The translations under genes were made by a program, and so were the position numbers. DNA of 64,000 nt from Kitasatospora sp. SolWspMP-SS2h (lineage in GTDB: Bacteria > Actinomycetota > Actinomycetes > Streptomycetales > Streptomycetaceae), in contig NZ_QLLT01000020.1 in assembly GCF_003259315.1 (NCBI RefSeq), positions 62,001 to 126,000 on the forward strand, written 5' to 3'. The notes under the pieces are model-generated. The model was not told the DNA's origin. It searched no databases and saw nothing but the letters and a program-made list of their open reading frames with translations. This document shows, piece after piece, positions 50,058 to 59,448 of this stretch (position 1 is its first letter; every line of letters starts with the position of its first letter).

Positions 50058-51584
50058 TCAGAAGCTCTCGCCGAAGCCCTCCCCGGCGCGGGCGGCGGCC
50101 ACCACGTCCGCGAAGCCGTGCGCGGTGCGCGGCACCCCGGCCGGGCGGCTGCCGATCAGGAACTCGCCGACCGAGGACTCCGCGGTCCAGTCCAGGCCGA
50201 GCGCCCGGGCGGCGGCGTCGGTGTCGCCGGAGCCGAGCCCGCACGGGGCCAGGCCCATCGCGGTGGCCACCAGGTAGAGGGTCTGGTAGAGCACGCCGAC
50301 GTGCTTGAGGGTCAGCGCGTAGGCGATCTGGCTGTACTTCCAGGACAGCCGGCCGAACCGGCTGGTGACGGTGAGCAGCACCTGCGGGTCGACGGTGCAG
50401 GCGGTGGCGCGCCAGGCGGCGGTGACGAGTTCGTTGAACGCGGCCTCCTCGCCGGGGTGCTGGAACGGGCGGGGGCGCAGCCGGTGGGCGGCGGCGTCGT
50501 AGCGGTAGACGCCGGGCTCCAGGCCGACGCACTTGACCACCGAGAGGTAGACCTCCAGTTCGCCGGTGGCGCCGCCGGCCGGGTAGGGGCGCTCGACGCC
50601 GTCGTAGCCGTGCGGGTCGGCGGGGTCGCCGGGGATCACCCGGCGGACCCGGGCCACCCGGTAGAGCAGTTCGGCGAGCTGGTCGAGGGTGACCGGGGTG
50701 TCGGCGTAGGAGCGCACCGAGCGGCGGCCTTCGAGGACCTCGCTGAGCGCGGGGTCGCGGGCGACCACGGTGTCCCAGTCCGGGACGGGCAGGTCGATGC
50801 CCTCGCCCTCCTCGCGGGCGCCGGGGGTGGAGACGGCGGGCAGTTGCGGGACGTCCTGGTGGGCGAAGACGCCGCCGGTGGGGTAGTCGTGCCGGCCGGG
50901 GCGGCTGCGGGCGTGGAACAGCAGGTCGTGGAAGTCCCAGAGCGGGGCCTCGGAGCCCTGCCCGGCGTCCAGGAAGCCGCCGCCGGCCAGCAGTCCGGCC
51001 AGCGCCTCGCCCTCGCCGGGGGACATCCCGGCGAGCAGGGCGGCCTCCTCGGCGGTGCGGGAGGCGCTGAGCGCCGCCACGAAGGCCCCAGCGGCGGCCT
51101 GGTGGAGGGTGAGCCGGAACGGCGCCATCGGCGATTCGAGGACGCAGCTCTCGCCGTCCTGGCCCTGGCCGTCCGGCAGGCGGCGCAGGTAGGCGAACCG
51201 GGAGAGCACCAACCGGCCGGTGGGGCGGGCGAATCCGGGCAGCGCGGCGGAGCGGGCGATCGGCACGGCGGTGGCCAGCGGGGTGCCGAGCGGGTCGGCG
51301 ACGGTGGTGGTGACCAGGTACGGGAAGCGTTCGAGCAGCTTCAGCAGCCGGACGTGGTCGAGCGCCAGCAGGTCGAGGTCGGCGTCGGAGCGGGTCAGGT
51401 CGAGCAGGGCGGCGACGGTGCGTTCGCCGAGCGCGTGGACGCGCTGGCGGCCCCAGGGGTGGGCGAGTTCGACGTCGGCGCCCTGGGCGGTGACCTCGAC
51501 CTCGGGGCGCAGCCGGAGCAGGCGGCGCAGCGGGCGGTGGCCCCCGGTGGCGGGGGCGGGCGGCAGGTGTTCGATGACGGTCAT
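50058..51584 (-). CDS. SagB-type FMN dehydrogenase
   Basis: A 508-residue protein: N-terminal half of the SagB-like type (VEVTAQGADVELAHPWGRQRVHALGE, docking region), then a nitroreductase-fold domain (RRSVRSYADTPVTLDQLAELLYR, with FMN-binding Arg and Ser) ending MGLAPCGLGSGDTDAAARALGLD. SagB enzymes oxidise azolines to aromatic azoles. ATG 51584 follows GGGGAGG. It is last in the operon, 53 bases after the YcaO stop, and implies that this pathway makes azoles. Confidence 0.9.
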   Translation of the reverse strand: MTVIEHLPPAPATGGHRPLRRLLRLRPEVEVTAQGADVELAHPWGRQRVHALGERTVAALLDLTRSDADLDLLALDHVRLLKLLERFPYLVTTTVADPLGTPLATAVPIARSAALPGFARPTGRLVLSRFAYLRRLPDGQGQDGESCVLESPMAPFRLTLHQAAAGAFVAALSASRTAEEAALLAGMSPGEGEALAGLLAGGGFLDAGQGSEAPLWDFHDLLFHARSRPGRHDYPTGGVFAHQDVPQLPAVSTPGAREEGEGIDLPVPDWDTVVARDPALSEVLEGRRSVRSYADTPVTLDQLAELLYRVARVRRVIPGDPADPHGYDGVERPYPAGGATGELEVYLSVVKCVGLEPGVYRYDAAAHRLRPRPFQHPGEEAAFNELVTAAWRATACTVDPQVLLTVTSRFGRLSWKYSQIAYALTLKHVGVLYQTLYLVATAMGLAPCGLGSGDTDAAARALGLDWTAESSVGEFLIGSRPAGVPRTAHGFADVVAAARAGEGFGESF

Positions 51585-51637
51585 GGGGACCTCCCCGGAT
51601 GGGCGGGGCAGCCGGGCCCGGCTGCCCCGCGCGTCGG

Positions 51638-53929
51638 TCAGATGAAGATGGGGATGGGGTTGAGCTCGCTCTCCGGGGTCGGGGTGTCCAGCCAGCCGAG
51701 CCGGACCGGGACGTCGTAGAGCCGGCCGGGCGCGAACCTGGCCCAGAAGTGCCGCATGCCGGGGACGATCACCCGGGCGACGGGCAGCCCCACGTCGGGG
51801 CGGGTCTGGTCGGCGACCAGGAACTCCATGCCGCGGTCCTCGACGATCCGCTGCACCAGGGCGAGGTCGTCGGCCAGGTCGGCCCCGGCGAGCGGGAGCC
51901 AGCTGGCGGGGGTGGAGCGCGGGGCGTGCGGGTCGGGCAGCAGGTAGGGCTGGTTGGCGACGGTGGCGGTGGTCCACCAGGCCTTCTGCTCGGGGTCGGC
52001 GCCCGCGTAGCTGACCTTGCCGTGCTCGTCCCCGGCGACCGGGCCGAGGAACTGGTTCATCTCGGTGAGGGCCCGGGTGAGCGCGATGTGCGGGTCGAGG
52101 TGGGCGCCGAACGCGATCAGCACGTCCTCGTTGGCGCCGTCGCGCCCGGCGTCGAGCCTCCGGGAGAACGCGCCGACGACGGGGATGCCGAAGTCGGCGG
52201 TCAGGTCGAGCGCCCAGACCTCCCGGCGCAGGCCGCGGTAGACCTCGCGGAGCTGGTCGACGTACGGGTCGCCGAAGGAGTCCAGGTCGACGGCCGGGCG
52301 CTGGACCCGGTTGTACCACCACAGCGCGACCGCGTCCCGCTCGACGAGTTCCAGGAAGCCCTGGAGCACGGCGTCCTCGAAGGAGGTGCCGGCCGCGCAG
52401 CCGTTGGAGTCGCCCGCGGCGTAGAACCGGCCGCTGTGCCGGTAGCCGTAGTACATCGCCTGGGTGGGCAGCCAGCGGTGCCGCTGCTCGGTCAGCGACC
52501 AGGCCGGGGACCACTCGATCGGGTCGTCCGCGTGGAACGGGACGGGCACGACGTTGAACATCGACTGCTTGACGTTCCAGCGGTCGCGCTCGGCGTACTG
52601 CCGGTCGGAGTAGAGCAGGGTGCGGGCGGGGTGGATCGCGGCGTCGCCGAGTTCGGCGAAGGTCGCGGTGCGGCGGGCCTCGTCGCCCTGGAAGACGCCG
52701 GAGAAGCGCTCCATGGCCTCGCCGAGCGCGGAGGCCCGGGCCTGCACGTCGGTGCGGCCCTTGCCGCAGGAGACCGAGCGCAGGCCGGTGCGCAGCTGCT
52801 TGAGGTCGCCGCTCTGCCGGGACAGGTTCTGCCCGGAGACGTAGACCCGCAGGCCGGTGGGGGTGCGGGCGGCGGGGACGAGGGTGGTGACCACGCCGGT
52901 GATCGGGCTGAGCTGGGGGCGGTACTTCTCCAGCATGTCCTCGGGCGAGGCGGAGCGGTGGCCGCCGTCGGCGGTGAACGCCTTGGGGCGGGACTCGAAG
53001 GCGACGGGGGCGAGTTGGCGGCGCTCCATGATCGCGTCGTCGCCGCAGGACGGGCACTGCGGGCGGCGCACCAGGACGTGCTTCTCGCTCTCCAGCAGCA
53101 CGGTGTCCAGGGTGGTGACGGCGGGCTGCGGCGGGCGGGCGCCGGCCAGCCACTTGGCGGTCTCCAGGGCGGCGAGCTGGGTGCCGAGCGCCAGGGTGGC
53201 GGGCAGGTGGGCGCCGGCGGTGGGGATCGGCTGGTCCTGGCCGAGGCGGTGCTGGAGGTAGCTGAGCGACTGCCGGTTGGCGGACAGCCGGTGCGCCAGG
53301 CACTCCCAGCAGCCGGAGCCGCCGGCGCCCCCGGTGCCCCCGGTGCCCCCGGTGCCCCCGGCGTCGGGTTCGAAGACCGGGCCGACCCAGACGATCGAGC
53401 CGACCGGGCGGGCCAGCAGCCAGGGGCGGCCGTCGGCGAGGGCCCGCCGGTTGCGCTCGGCCAGGCCGGGGTGCAGGTAGTCCTCGGTGAGCGCGACGGT
53501 GAACGCGGCGTCCTGGTCGACGGTGACGCCGGCCGCGGCCAGCGCGGCCAGGAACGGCGCGGCGTCCAGCTCGCCGTACACCTCGACCCGGACGGTGGCG
53601 CCGCGCAGCGCGGCCATCGCGGTGTCGCCGTCCTGCCCGGCCATCTCGAAGAAGGCCGCGCCGGGGCGGTCGGTGGCCGGGTCGGCGGCGGTCACCCAGC
53701 CGCCGGCCCGGAGCTTGTCGACGCCCGCGCGCAGCTTGTCGGCCGGGACGACGCCGTCCAGGGCGGCGCCGATCTGCTCGGCGGTGCGGGTGCCGTCCAG
53801 CAGCGGGGCGAGGGCCTGGGCGAGCCTGCCGTCGACCACCGAGACGCCGCGCTCGGAGACCAGGTAGACGGCCTCGCCGTCGACCACGTACGGGGTGAAG
53901 TGGCGTTTGAAGCCGATGAGTTCGGACAT
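51638..53929 (-). CDS. YcaO cyclodehydratase fused to docking scaffold
   Basis: A 763-residue fusion. The N-terminal about 240 residues resemble an OcinThF/E1-like docking module with a zinc-binding-type CWEC (207-210) and CPSC (292-295), including a Gly-Gly-Thr repeat linker (about 191-204). The YcaO domain from about residue 320 has the ATP motif GKGRTDVQARASALGEAMER (390-408) and a second acidic cluster LELVERDA (526-533), and the C-terminus ends PIPIFI, a variant of the PxPxP tail of azoline-forming YcaO proteins. It would cyclodehydrate Cys/Ser/Thr of a precursor. It follows LanM by 28 bases. Confidence 0.92.
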   Translation of the reverse strand: MSELIGFKRHFTPYVVDGEAVYLVSERGVSVVDGRLAQALAPLLDGTRTAEQIGAALDGVVPADKLRAGVDKLRAGGWVTAADPATDRPGAAFFEMAGQDGDTAMAALRGATVRVEVYGELDAAPFLAALAAAGVTVDQDAAFTVALTEDYLHPGLAERNRRALADGRPWLLARPVGSIVWVGPVFEPDAGGTGGTGGTGGAGGSGCWECLAHRLSANRQSLSYLQHRLGQDQPIPTAGAHLPATLALGTQLAALETAKWLAGARPPQPAVTTLDTVLLESEKHVLVRRPQCPSCGDDAIMERRQLAPVAFESRPKAFTADGGHRSASPEDMLEKYRPQLSPITGVVTTLVPAARTPTGLRVYVSGQNLSRQSGDLKQLRTGLRSVSCGKGRTDVQARASALGEAMERFSGVFQGDEARRTATFAELGDAAIHPARTLLYSDRQYAERDRWNVKQSMFNVVPVPFHADDPIEWSPAWSLTEQRHRWLPTQAMYYGYRHSGRFYAAGDSNGCAAGTSFEDAVLQGFLELVERDAVALWWYNRVQRPAVDLDSFGDPYVDQLREVYRGLRREVWALDLTADFGIPVVGAFSRRLDAGRDGANEDVLIAFGAHLDPHIALTRALTEMNQFLGPVAGDEHGKVSYAGADPEQKAWWTTATVANQPYLLPDPHAPRSTPASWLPLAGADLADDLALVQRIVEDRGMEFLVADQTRPDVGLPVARVIVPGMRHFWARFAPGRLYDVPVRLGWLDTPTPESELNPIPIFI
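53318..53359. repeat. Nine-base tandem repeats encoding a Gly-rich linker
   Basis: Repeats of CCCCGGTGC read on the minus strand as GGT-GGT-GGT, giving Gly-Gly-Thr repeats in the YcaO fusion, just before the CWEC motif. Such tracts vary in length by slippage. Confidence 0.75.
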
Positions 53930-53957
53930 GGCGGGTACTCCTCGAAGCGGCGCGCGG

Positions 53958-56900
53958 TCAGCGCAGGGTGGCGAGCGGGGCGGCGGAGGCGTCGTGCAGG
54001 CGCAGCAGCAGCAGGCCGACGGCGACGGTGCCGTCCAGCGCGCCGAGGTTGACGGCGTCGTGCGCGGCCCGGTCCGGGAACCAGGTGCCGTGCAGGCGGT
54101 GGCGGGTGAGCAGTTCGCGGACCATCAGGGCGGCGGCCTCGCGGCCGTCGTAGAACGGGCCGGGCAGCAGCGCCTCGGTGGCGTCCTCGGGCAGCGTGTG
54201 GACCAGGCCCGCCTCGGCGGCGGTGAGCGCCTCGGTGGCGGCGGAGAGCAGGGCGCGGCCGGTGAGGGCAGCGAGTTCGGGGCCGGTGACGGGCGGGGCG
54301 AGCGCGCCCAGGTCGGCCTGGTCGACGGCGTCGGCGCCGAGCGAGACGGCGGTGTCCAGGCAGGCCAGGCGCCCGGAGCGGGTGCCGGTGGCGAAGCGGT
54401 GCGCGTGCAGCCGGGCCCGGACGTCCTCGGGGTCGGCGAGCAGCGCGGGGGCTTCGGCGAGGGTGCGGGCGAGCGCGGCGGCGATCGAGTCGGCGCCGCC
54501 GGGGACGAGCTCCAGGAAGTCGAACGCGGTGTGCTCGTCGGCGAGCCGGTCGAGCGCGCCGGCGGCCAGCTCCCGGACGCCCTGGTCGGTGTCGGGGTGG
54601 CTGCCGCCCGCGCGGCGCAGCCGCAGCAGGTTGAGCAGCAGGCCCGCGCTGCCCAGCGGCACGTCGGCGTGCGGGACCCGGCTCGGGCGGCCGGGCCGGT
54701 TGGAGGCGGACTCGGCGACCGACAGCGCGCCGGGCACCAGGGCCTGGGCGGCGGTGAGGAAGTCGGCCTCGCCGAGCAGCAGCCCGCCCCGGGCCAGGCC
54801 GTGGATGATCGCGCCGGGGCCGAAGAAGCCGCCGGGGACGGGCGCGCCGGAGGCCAGCCGGGAGTCGCCGGCGAACGCGAAGGCCATCGGCTCCTTCGGG
54901 TCGATCAGCGCGGCGGCCTCGGCGAGCAGGCCGTGCGCGGCCCGGTGGAAGCGCGGTTCGCCGGTGGCGGACCAGAGTTCGGCGAGCAGCAGGGCGATGC
55001 CGAGGGTGCCGGAGGTCAGGTCGGGGCCGAGCGCCTCGACCTGGCGCAGGCCGGTGCCCGGGTACCAGCTCTGGCCGAGCCAGCCGGTGGGGCGCCGGTC
55101 GGCGAGGATGCGGTCGCCGAGTGCCGTGGCGGCGGACAGCAGTTCGCCGGGGCTGGGCGGCTGAACGGCGCGCAGCGGCCGGGCGGGCGCCGCCGGGGGC
55201 CGCTCGGTGCCGGCCCGGGCGGCGTCCGCGCAGCCGGAGAGCACCGCGACGTGGCCCTCCAGGTCGAAGCCGTCGAGTTCGGCGACCCGCAGCTGGAGGC
55301 GCTGCCAGCCGGTGGACTGGAAGTGGCCGGGGATCTCCCGGCCGTCGGCGGTGAACACCGAGGAGGAGGTGGTCAGCGAGCGGAAGAACGGGATGTCGAA
55401 GGAGCGGAAGGAGTCGAGCTCGGCGAGCACCACCTCCAGCAGGTCGCCCCGGGCCGCGTCGCCCGCGCGGGCGGTGACGGCGCCGCGCAGCGCCCCGGCG
55501 ATGACGGTCTCCCGGGTCGCGCCGTCGTCCAGCGCGAACGGGCTGGTGGAGGCCCGCAGGATCTTGTAGCCGTCCCAGGTGTGGCGCCAGATGTAGCGCA
55601 CCCAGATGCCCCGGAACCCGCTCAGCGGCCCTTCGGGGTCGGCGAGTTCGCCGCGCAGCCGGTGCAGGGCGGCGTGCATCTCGCGGTAGCCGTCGACCAC
55701 CTCGTCGGTGTACTGCCACGGGTCGGCGGGCTGCCCGTCGTGCACCGGGCGGTAGGCGGGCAGCGGCAGGGCGGGCACGCCGGGGGCGCTCTCCAGGCTG
55801 CCGACCCGGGACAGGCAGCCGATGTCGAGGGCGTCGGTGCGTCCGGCCGGGGTCCACGCCTGGAAGGCCATCGCGGTGCGCACCACGGTGGTCTCCAGCT
55901 CGTCCAGCAGGCCGTGCTGTCCGGCGGTCAGCACCGGCGGGGCCTGGACGCGCGGGTAGAGCAGGCACTCCAGGTCGATCAGGACGGGGTGCTCGCCGTC
56001 GGCCAGCAGGTTGTCCGCCCACAGGTCGCGGCCCTCCAGCAGCTGCACCAGCCGGATGGTCATGCCCAGGCGGCGGTAGAACCGGGCGAAGCCCGCGCGG
56101 TCGGCGCAGGGGCGGGAGGGGACCAGTTCCTCCCAGCCGTAGTCGCCGGAGCAGTCGGTGCTGAGCGAGGCGCCGTGGCCGTCGTCGCCCCGGTCGGAGC
56201 GGATCAGCACGGTGCGCAGCGGCAGGTCGAGGGAGAGCTCCCGGTTGAGCCGTTCGACCAGGCCGAGGAAGGCGGTGGCGTGCCGCATGTCCTTGGGCTT
56301 GTAGACCACGCCCGCGCCGCTCTCGAAGCGCAGCAGCGCCACCGAGCGGCCCTGGGCGTGCCGGTCGCCGGCGTCGCCGTGCACGGAGTCCAGCGCGCCC
56401 GGGTCGGCGCCGCCCCACATCTCGGCCACCAGGCCGGCCCGGTCGGCGGCGAGCCGGGCGAACATCTCGGTGTACATCTCCTGCCACTGCCGGCAGACGG
56501 TGCCGATCAGGTGGGCCAGCGCGGGCAGCCGCTCCAGCCGGGCCAGCCAGCCCGCGGCGGAGGCGTCCGGGCCGCCCTCGGCGTCCCAGCCGGTGGCGCG
56601 GGGGCGGCCGGTGGCGAGCTGGAACTCCTGGCAGAGCGTCAGGTTGGCGGCCTCGACCAGCCGTCCGGCGAGGGTGCCGACCACGTCGGCGCGGCCCTTC
56701 GCGGTGACCGGGACGCCCAGCACGGAGCCGTCCCCGGCGGGCAGCAGGGCGTCGGCGGCGGCCCGGAAGCCGGCCGCGACCGCGCCCGGTCCGGTGGCGG
56801 GCGCCTCGCTCTGGGCGCGCAGGAACACCGCCAGCGCGTGGGCCCAGGAGGGCAGCGCGGCCGGGTCGGTCAGCCGGACCCGGCGCAGGCCCTCGCCGAG

Positions 56901-57203
56901 CGGACGGCCGGTCTCGGCGAGGTGGTCGAGCAGCACCCCGGCGGAGCGCTGGTCGCCGGCGGCCCGGCGCAGCCAGGTCTCGACGGCGGCGGCGCGGCTG
57001 CGCCGGTCCTCGGCCGGGTCGGGGGTGAACAGGGCCCGCCCGTCGTCGCGGGCGGCGGCGCGTTCCTCGAAGCTCGCCGCGGCGGCGATCACGGCGTGCA
57101 GCCGCTCGTCGGCGCCGGGCAGGCCGGGCAGCAGGGCGGCGGTCGGGGCCGCGTGGCCCGGGGTCCCGGGGGTGCGGAGCCAGGTCTGAACGTCGAGCGA
57201 CAT
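53958..57203 (-). CDS. LanM-type lanthipeptide synthetase with degenerate cyclase domain
   Basis: A 1081-residue bifunctional-type protein. The dehydratase domain (about 200-650) has SVHGDAGDRHAQGR and VVYKPKD, YGWEELVP, DLWADNLL (family usually DLHxEN) followed by LIDLECL, and the RYIWRHTWDGY elimination segment. The C-terminal LanC-like domain (about 690-1081) keeps the barrel but reads LVPGGADSIA, RLACLDTAVSLG and LVHTLPEDA where active LanC has AHG, WCHG and CHG: of the zinc ligands only one Cys (948) and His 1002 remain. So it should dehydrate Ser/Thr but probably not form thioether rings. ATG 57203 starts one base after the ABC2 stop. Confidence 0.88.
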   Translation of the reverse strand: MSLDVQTWLRTPGTPGHAAPTAALLPGLPGADERLHAVIAAAASFEERAAARDDGRALFTPDPAEDRRSRAAAVETWLRRAAGDQRSAGVLLDHLAETGRPLGEGLRRVRLTDPAALPSWAHALAVFLRAQSEAPATGPGAVAAGFRAAADALLPAGDGSVLGVPVTAKGRADVVGTLAGRLVEAANLTLCQEFQLATGRPRATGWDAEGGPDASAAGWLARLERLPALAHLIGTVCRQWQEMYTEMFARLAADRAGLVAEMWGGADPGALDSVHGDAGDRHAQGRSVALLRFESGAGVVYKPKDMRHATAFLGLVERLNRELSLDLPLRTVLIRSDRGDDGHGASLSTDCSGDYGWEELVPSRPCADRAGFARFYRRLGMTIRLVQLLEGRDLWADNLLADGEHPVLIDLECLLYPRVQAPPVLTAGQHGLLDELETTVVRTAMAFQAWTPAGRTDALDIGCLSRVGSLESAPGVPALPLPAYRPVHDGQPADPWQYTDEVVDGYREMHAALHRLRGELADPEGPLSGFRGIWVRYIWRHTWDGYKILRASTSPFALDDGATRETVIAGALRGAVTARAGDAARGDLLEVVLAELDSFRSFDIPFFRSLTTSSSVFTADGREIPGHFQSTGWQRLQLRVAELDGFDLEGHVAVLSGCADAARAGTERPPAAPARPLRAVQPPSPGELLSAATALGDRILADRRPTGWLGQSWYPGTGLRQVEALGPDLTSGTLGIALLLAELWSATGEPRFHRAAHGLLAEAAALIDPKEPMAFAFAGDSRLASGAPVPGGFFGPGAIIHGLARGGLLLGEADFLTAAQALVPGALSVAESASNRPGRPSRVPHADVPLGSAGLLLNLLRLRRAGGSHPDTDQGVRELAAGALDRLADEHTAFDFLELVPGGADSIAAALARTLAEAPALLADPEDVRARLHAHRFATGTRSGRLACLDTAVSLGADAVDQADLGALAPPVTGPELAALTGRALLSAATEALTAAEAGLVHTLPEDATEALLPGPFYDGREAAALMVRELLTRHRLHGTWFPDRAAHDAVNLGALDGTVAVGLLLLRLHDASAAPLATLR

Positions 57204-57204
57204 C

Positions 57205-59448
57205 TCACATCTCCTGGAAGCGGGCGAGGCGGGTGAACAGGGGGTCGGTGCCGAGCAGTTCGCGGTAGGTGCCCTCGGCGGACACCCGGCCCCCGTCCAG
57301 CACGTAGATCCGGTCGGCGGTGCGGATGGTGCTCAGTCGGTGGGCGATCACCAGGCGGGTGCGGTCGAGTCCGGCGACGGCCTCGGCGACCCGCTGCTGG
57401 GTGGCGTTGTCGAGCGCGGAGGTGGCCTCGTCGAGCAGCAGCACGGCCGGGTCGCGGACCAGGGCCCGGGCCAGCAGCAGGCGCTGCACCTGGCCGCCGG
57501 AGAAGCCCTGGGCGTCCTCGCCGACCCGGGTGCCCAGGCCCATCGGCAGGGCGCGCAACTCATCGGCGATCCCGGCGAGTTCGGCGGCGTGCCAGATCCG
57601 GTCCTCGGCGACGTCGGGGTCGGCGCCGGCCAGGTTCTCCAGCAGCGAGCCGCGCAGCATCCGGCCGTGCTGGAGCACCGAGCCGAGCTGGCGGCGCACC
57701 AGGCGGGCGTCCAGCGAGGCCAGTTCGCGGCCGTCGTAGCGGACCGCGCCGGATTCGGGCCGCTCGAAGCCGAGCAGCAGCCGGATCAGGGTGGACTTCC
57801 CGGCGCCGGACGGGCCGACCACGGCGACGAACTCGCCGGGCTCGGCGCGCAGCGACACCCCGTCCAGGGCGGGCAGCGCGCTGCCCGGGTAGCGGAACAC
57901 CACGTCCTCCAGGGCGAGTCGCCCCTCCAGCCGGCCGGGGTCGGTGAGCTGTCCGGCCCGCTCGGCGGCGTTCACGGCCGGTTCGGCGAGGATCGGGCGC
58001 AGCCGCTCCAGCACCGGGGCGACGCCGTACGCGCCGACCGCGGCGTGGGTGACCTGGCCGAGCGCCAGGGCGACCTGTCCGGCCGCCACCCCGGCGGCCA
58101 TCAGGTGCCCGGCCTCGGCGGCCGGGCCGAAGGTCGCCCCGGCCAGCAGGACGGCCAGCAGCAGCGGCTGGAGCGCGGTGGTCAGCGCGCTCGACAGGGC
58201 CTCGCTGCGCATCGCGGCGGCGTCGGCCCGCTTCTGCCCGGCGAACGGGGCGGCCCAGCGGGCGAACGCCTGGATCTCCCGGCCGGCGGTCTGGATCTTG
58301 TCGATGCCCAGCAGCAGCCCGTACAGCACTCCTTGGAGCTGCCCGTGGGCCGCGTACACCCGGGACTCGTGCTCCTGGCGGCGACGGCCGAGCAGCAGCA
58401 GCGCGGCCGTCACCGCCAGCACGGCGAGCAGCAGCAGCCCGCCGAGCCGCCAGTCCACCAGCAGCAGGACCGTCAGCCCGGTGACGGCGAACACCGCACC
58501 GAGTACGGCGCCCACCAGCACCTCCGAGAGGGCCTGGCGGGCCTGCGCCACCGCGTTCGCCCGGTGCACCAGGTCACCCGTGGTGTAGTCGCGGAAGAAC
58601 CTGGCGTCCTGGGCCAGCAGCCGGTCCCAGACGGCGGGTTCGAGCGCGTGCTGCACCCGGCTGGTGAGCCGGACGGCGGCGGTGTTGCGGACCAGCGTGA
58701 GCAGCCAGGACGCCACCACTGCGGAGCCCAGCAGCACGGCCAGCCAGCGCACCGGGTGCCGTTCGGCCAGCAGCAGGCCGGGCAGCAGCACTCCGGTGGA
58801 GAGCGGGACGAGCAGGCCGAGCAGCGCCGACACCAGACCGGCCAGGCTCAGCACTCCCAGGTCCCGGCGGGCACCGGGCACGGCGAGGGCGAAGCGCAGC
58901 AGGTCGACCGGGGTCGGGCACCCCGGCGGCAGCGGCGGGTACAGCAGTAGCGCCTGGCGGCTCAACTCCGCACGGGTGGCAGCCCGTTCGGAGCCCGGGT
59001 CGTGGCGGCGGTGCCGTCCGGCCCGGGGTATCAGGGCGATCGGCCGGCCGTCCTCGGCGGCGAACGCCACCATCGGCCCGGCCGTGCCGGTCTCGTCCCC
59101 GTCGGCGAGGGTGACCGGGCGCCAGCGCACCCCGGCCCGGCGCAGCAGCGCCGTGACCGGGTCGGCGGCGTCCCGCACCACGGCGGGGATCTCCTTCGGC
59201 ACCGGCACTCCCAGCGCCCGCAGCACCTCCCGCGCCAGGTCCGCGCGGTGGCGCGGCGCTGTCGGCGTGGTGCCGCCGTGGCGCGGGGAGGTGTGCGGAC
59301 GGGTGACGGTGCCGAACTCGGCCAACGCGTCCGCGAGTGCGGTCCGGTTGGCGGCCGCGGTGGCGTCGGCCCGGGTCGCCGGGTCGCGCTCCTCGTCCTC
59401 CGCGGCGGTCTGCGGTCCGCCCCGACGGGCGGCGGTCGTGGTGCTCAT
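57205..59448 (-). CDS. ABC transporter ATPase/permease (NHLM bacteriocin type)
   Basis: A 747-residue half-transporter: an N-terminal extension of about 190 residues with a winged-helix-like segment (LALREVLRALGVPVPKEIP), six membrane helices from about residue 200, then the ATPase (Walker A VVGPSGAGKST, signature FSGGQVQRLLLARAL, Walker B VLLLDEATSALD). The N-terminal extension is typical of the ATP-binding partner in NHLM bacteriocin systems. ATG 59448 overlaps the upstream stop (ATGA). Confidence 0.9.
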   Translation of the reverse strand: MSTTTAARRGGPQTAAEDEERDPATRADATAAANRTALADALAEFGTVTRPHTSPRHGGTTPTAPRHRADLAREVLRALGVPVPKEIPAVVRDAADPVTALLRRAGVRWRPVTLADGDETGTAGPMVAFAAEDGRPIALIPRAGRHRRHDPGSERAATRAELSRQALLLYPPLPPGCPTPVDLLRFALAVPGARRDLGVLSLAGLVSALLGLLVPLSTGVLLPGLLLAERHPVRWLAVLLGSAVVASWLLTLVRNTAAVRLTSRVQHALEPAVWDRLLAQDARFFRDYTTGDLVHRANAVAQARQALSEVLVGAVLGAVFAVTGLTVLLLVDWRLGGLLLLAVLAVTAALLLLGRRRQEHESRVYAAHGQLQGVLYGLLLGIDKIQTAGREIQAFARWAAPFAGQKRADAAAMRSEALSSALTTALQPLLLAVLLAGATFGPAAEAGHLMAAGVAAGQVALALGQVTHAAVGAYGVAPVLERLRPILAEPAVNAAERAGQLTDPGRLEGRLALEDVVFRYPGSALPALDGVSLRAEPGEFVAVVGPSGAGKSTLIRLLLGFERPESGAVRYDGRELASLDARLVRRQLGSVLQHGRMLRGSLLENLAGADPDVAEDRIWHAAELAGIADELRALPMGLGTRVGEDAQGFSGGQVQRLLLARALVRDPAVLLLDEATSALDNATQQRVAEAVAGLDRTRLVIAHRLSTIRTADRIYVLDGGRVSAEGTYRELLGTDPLFTRLARFQEM

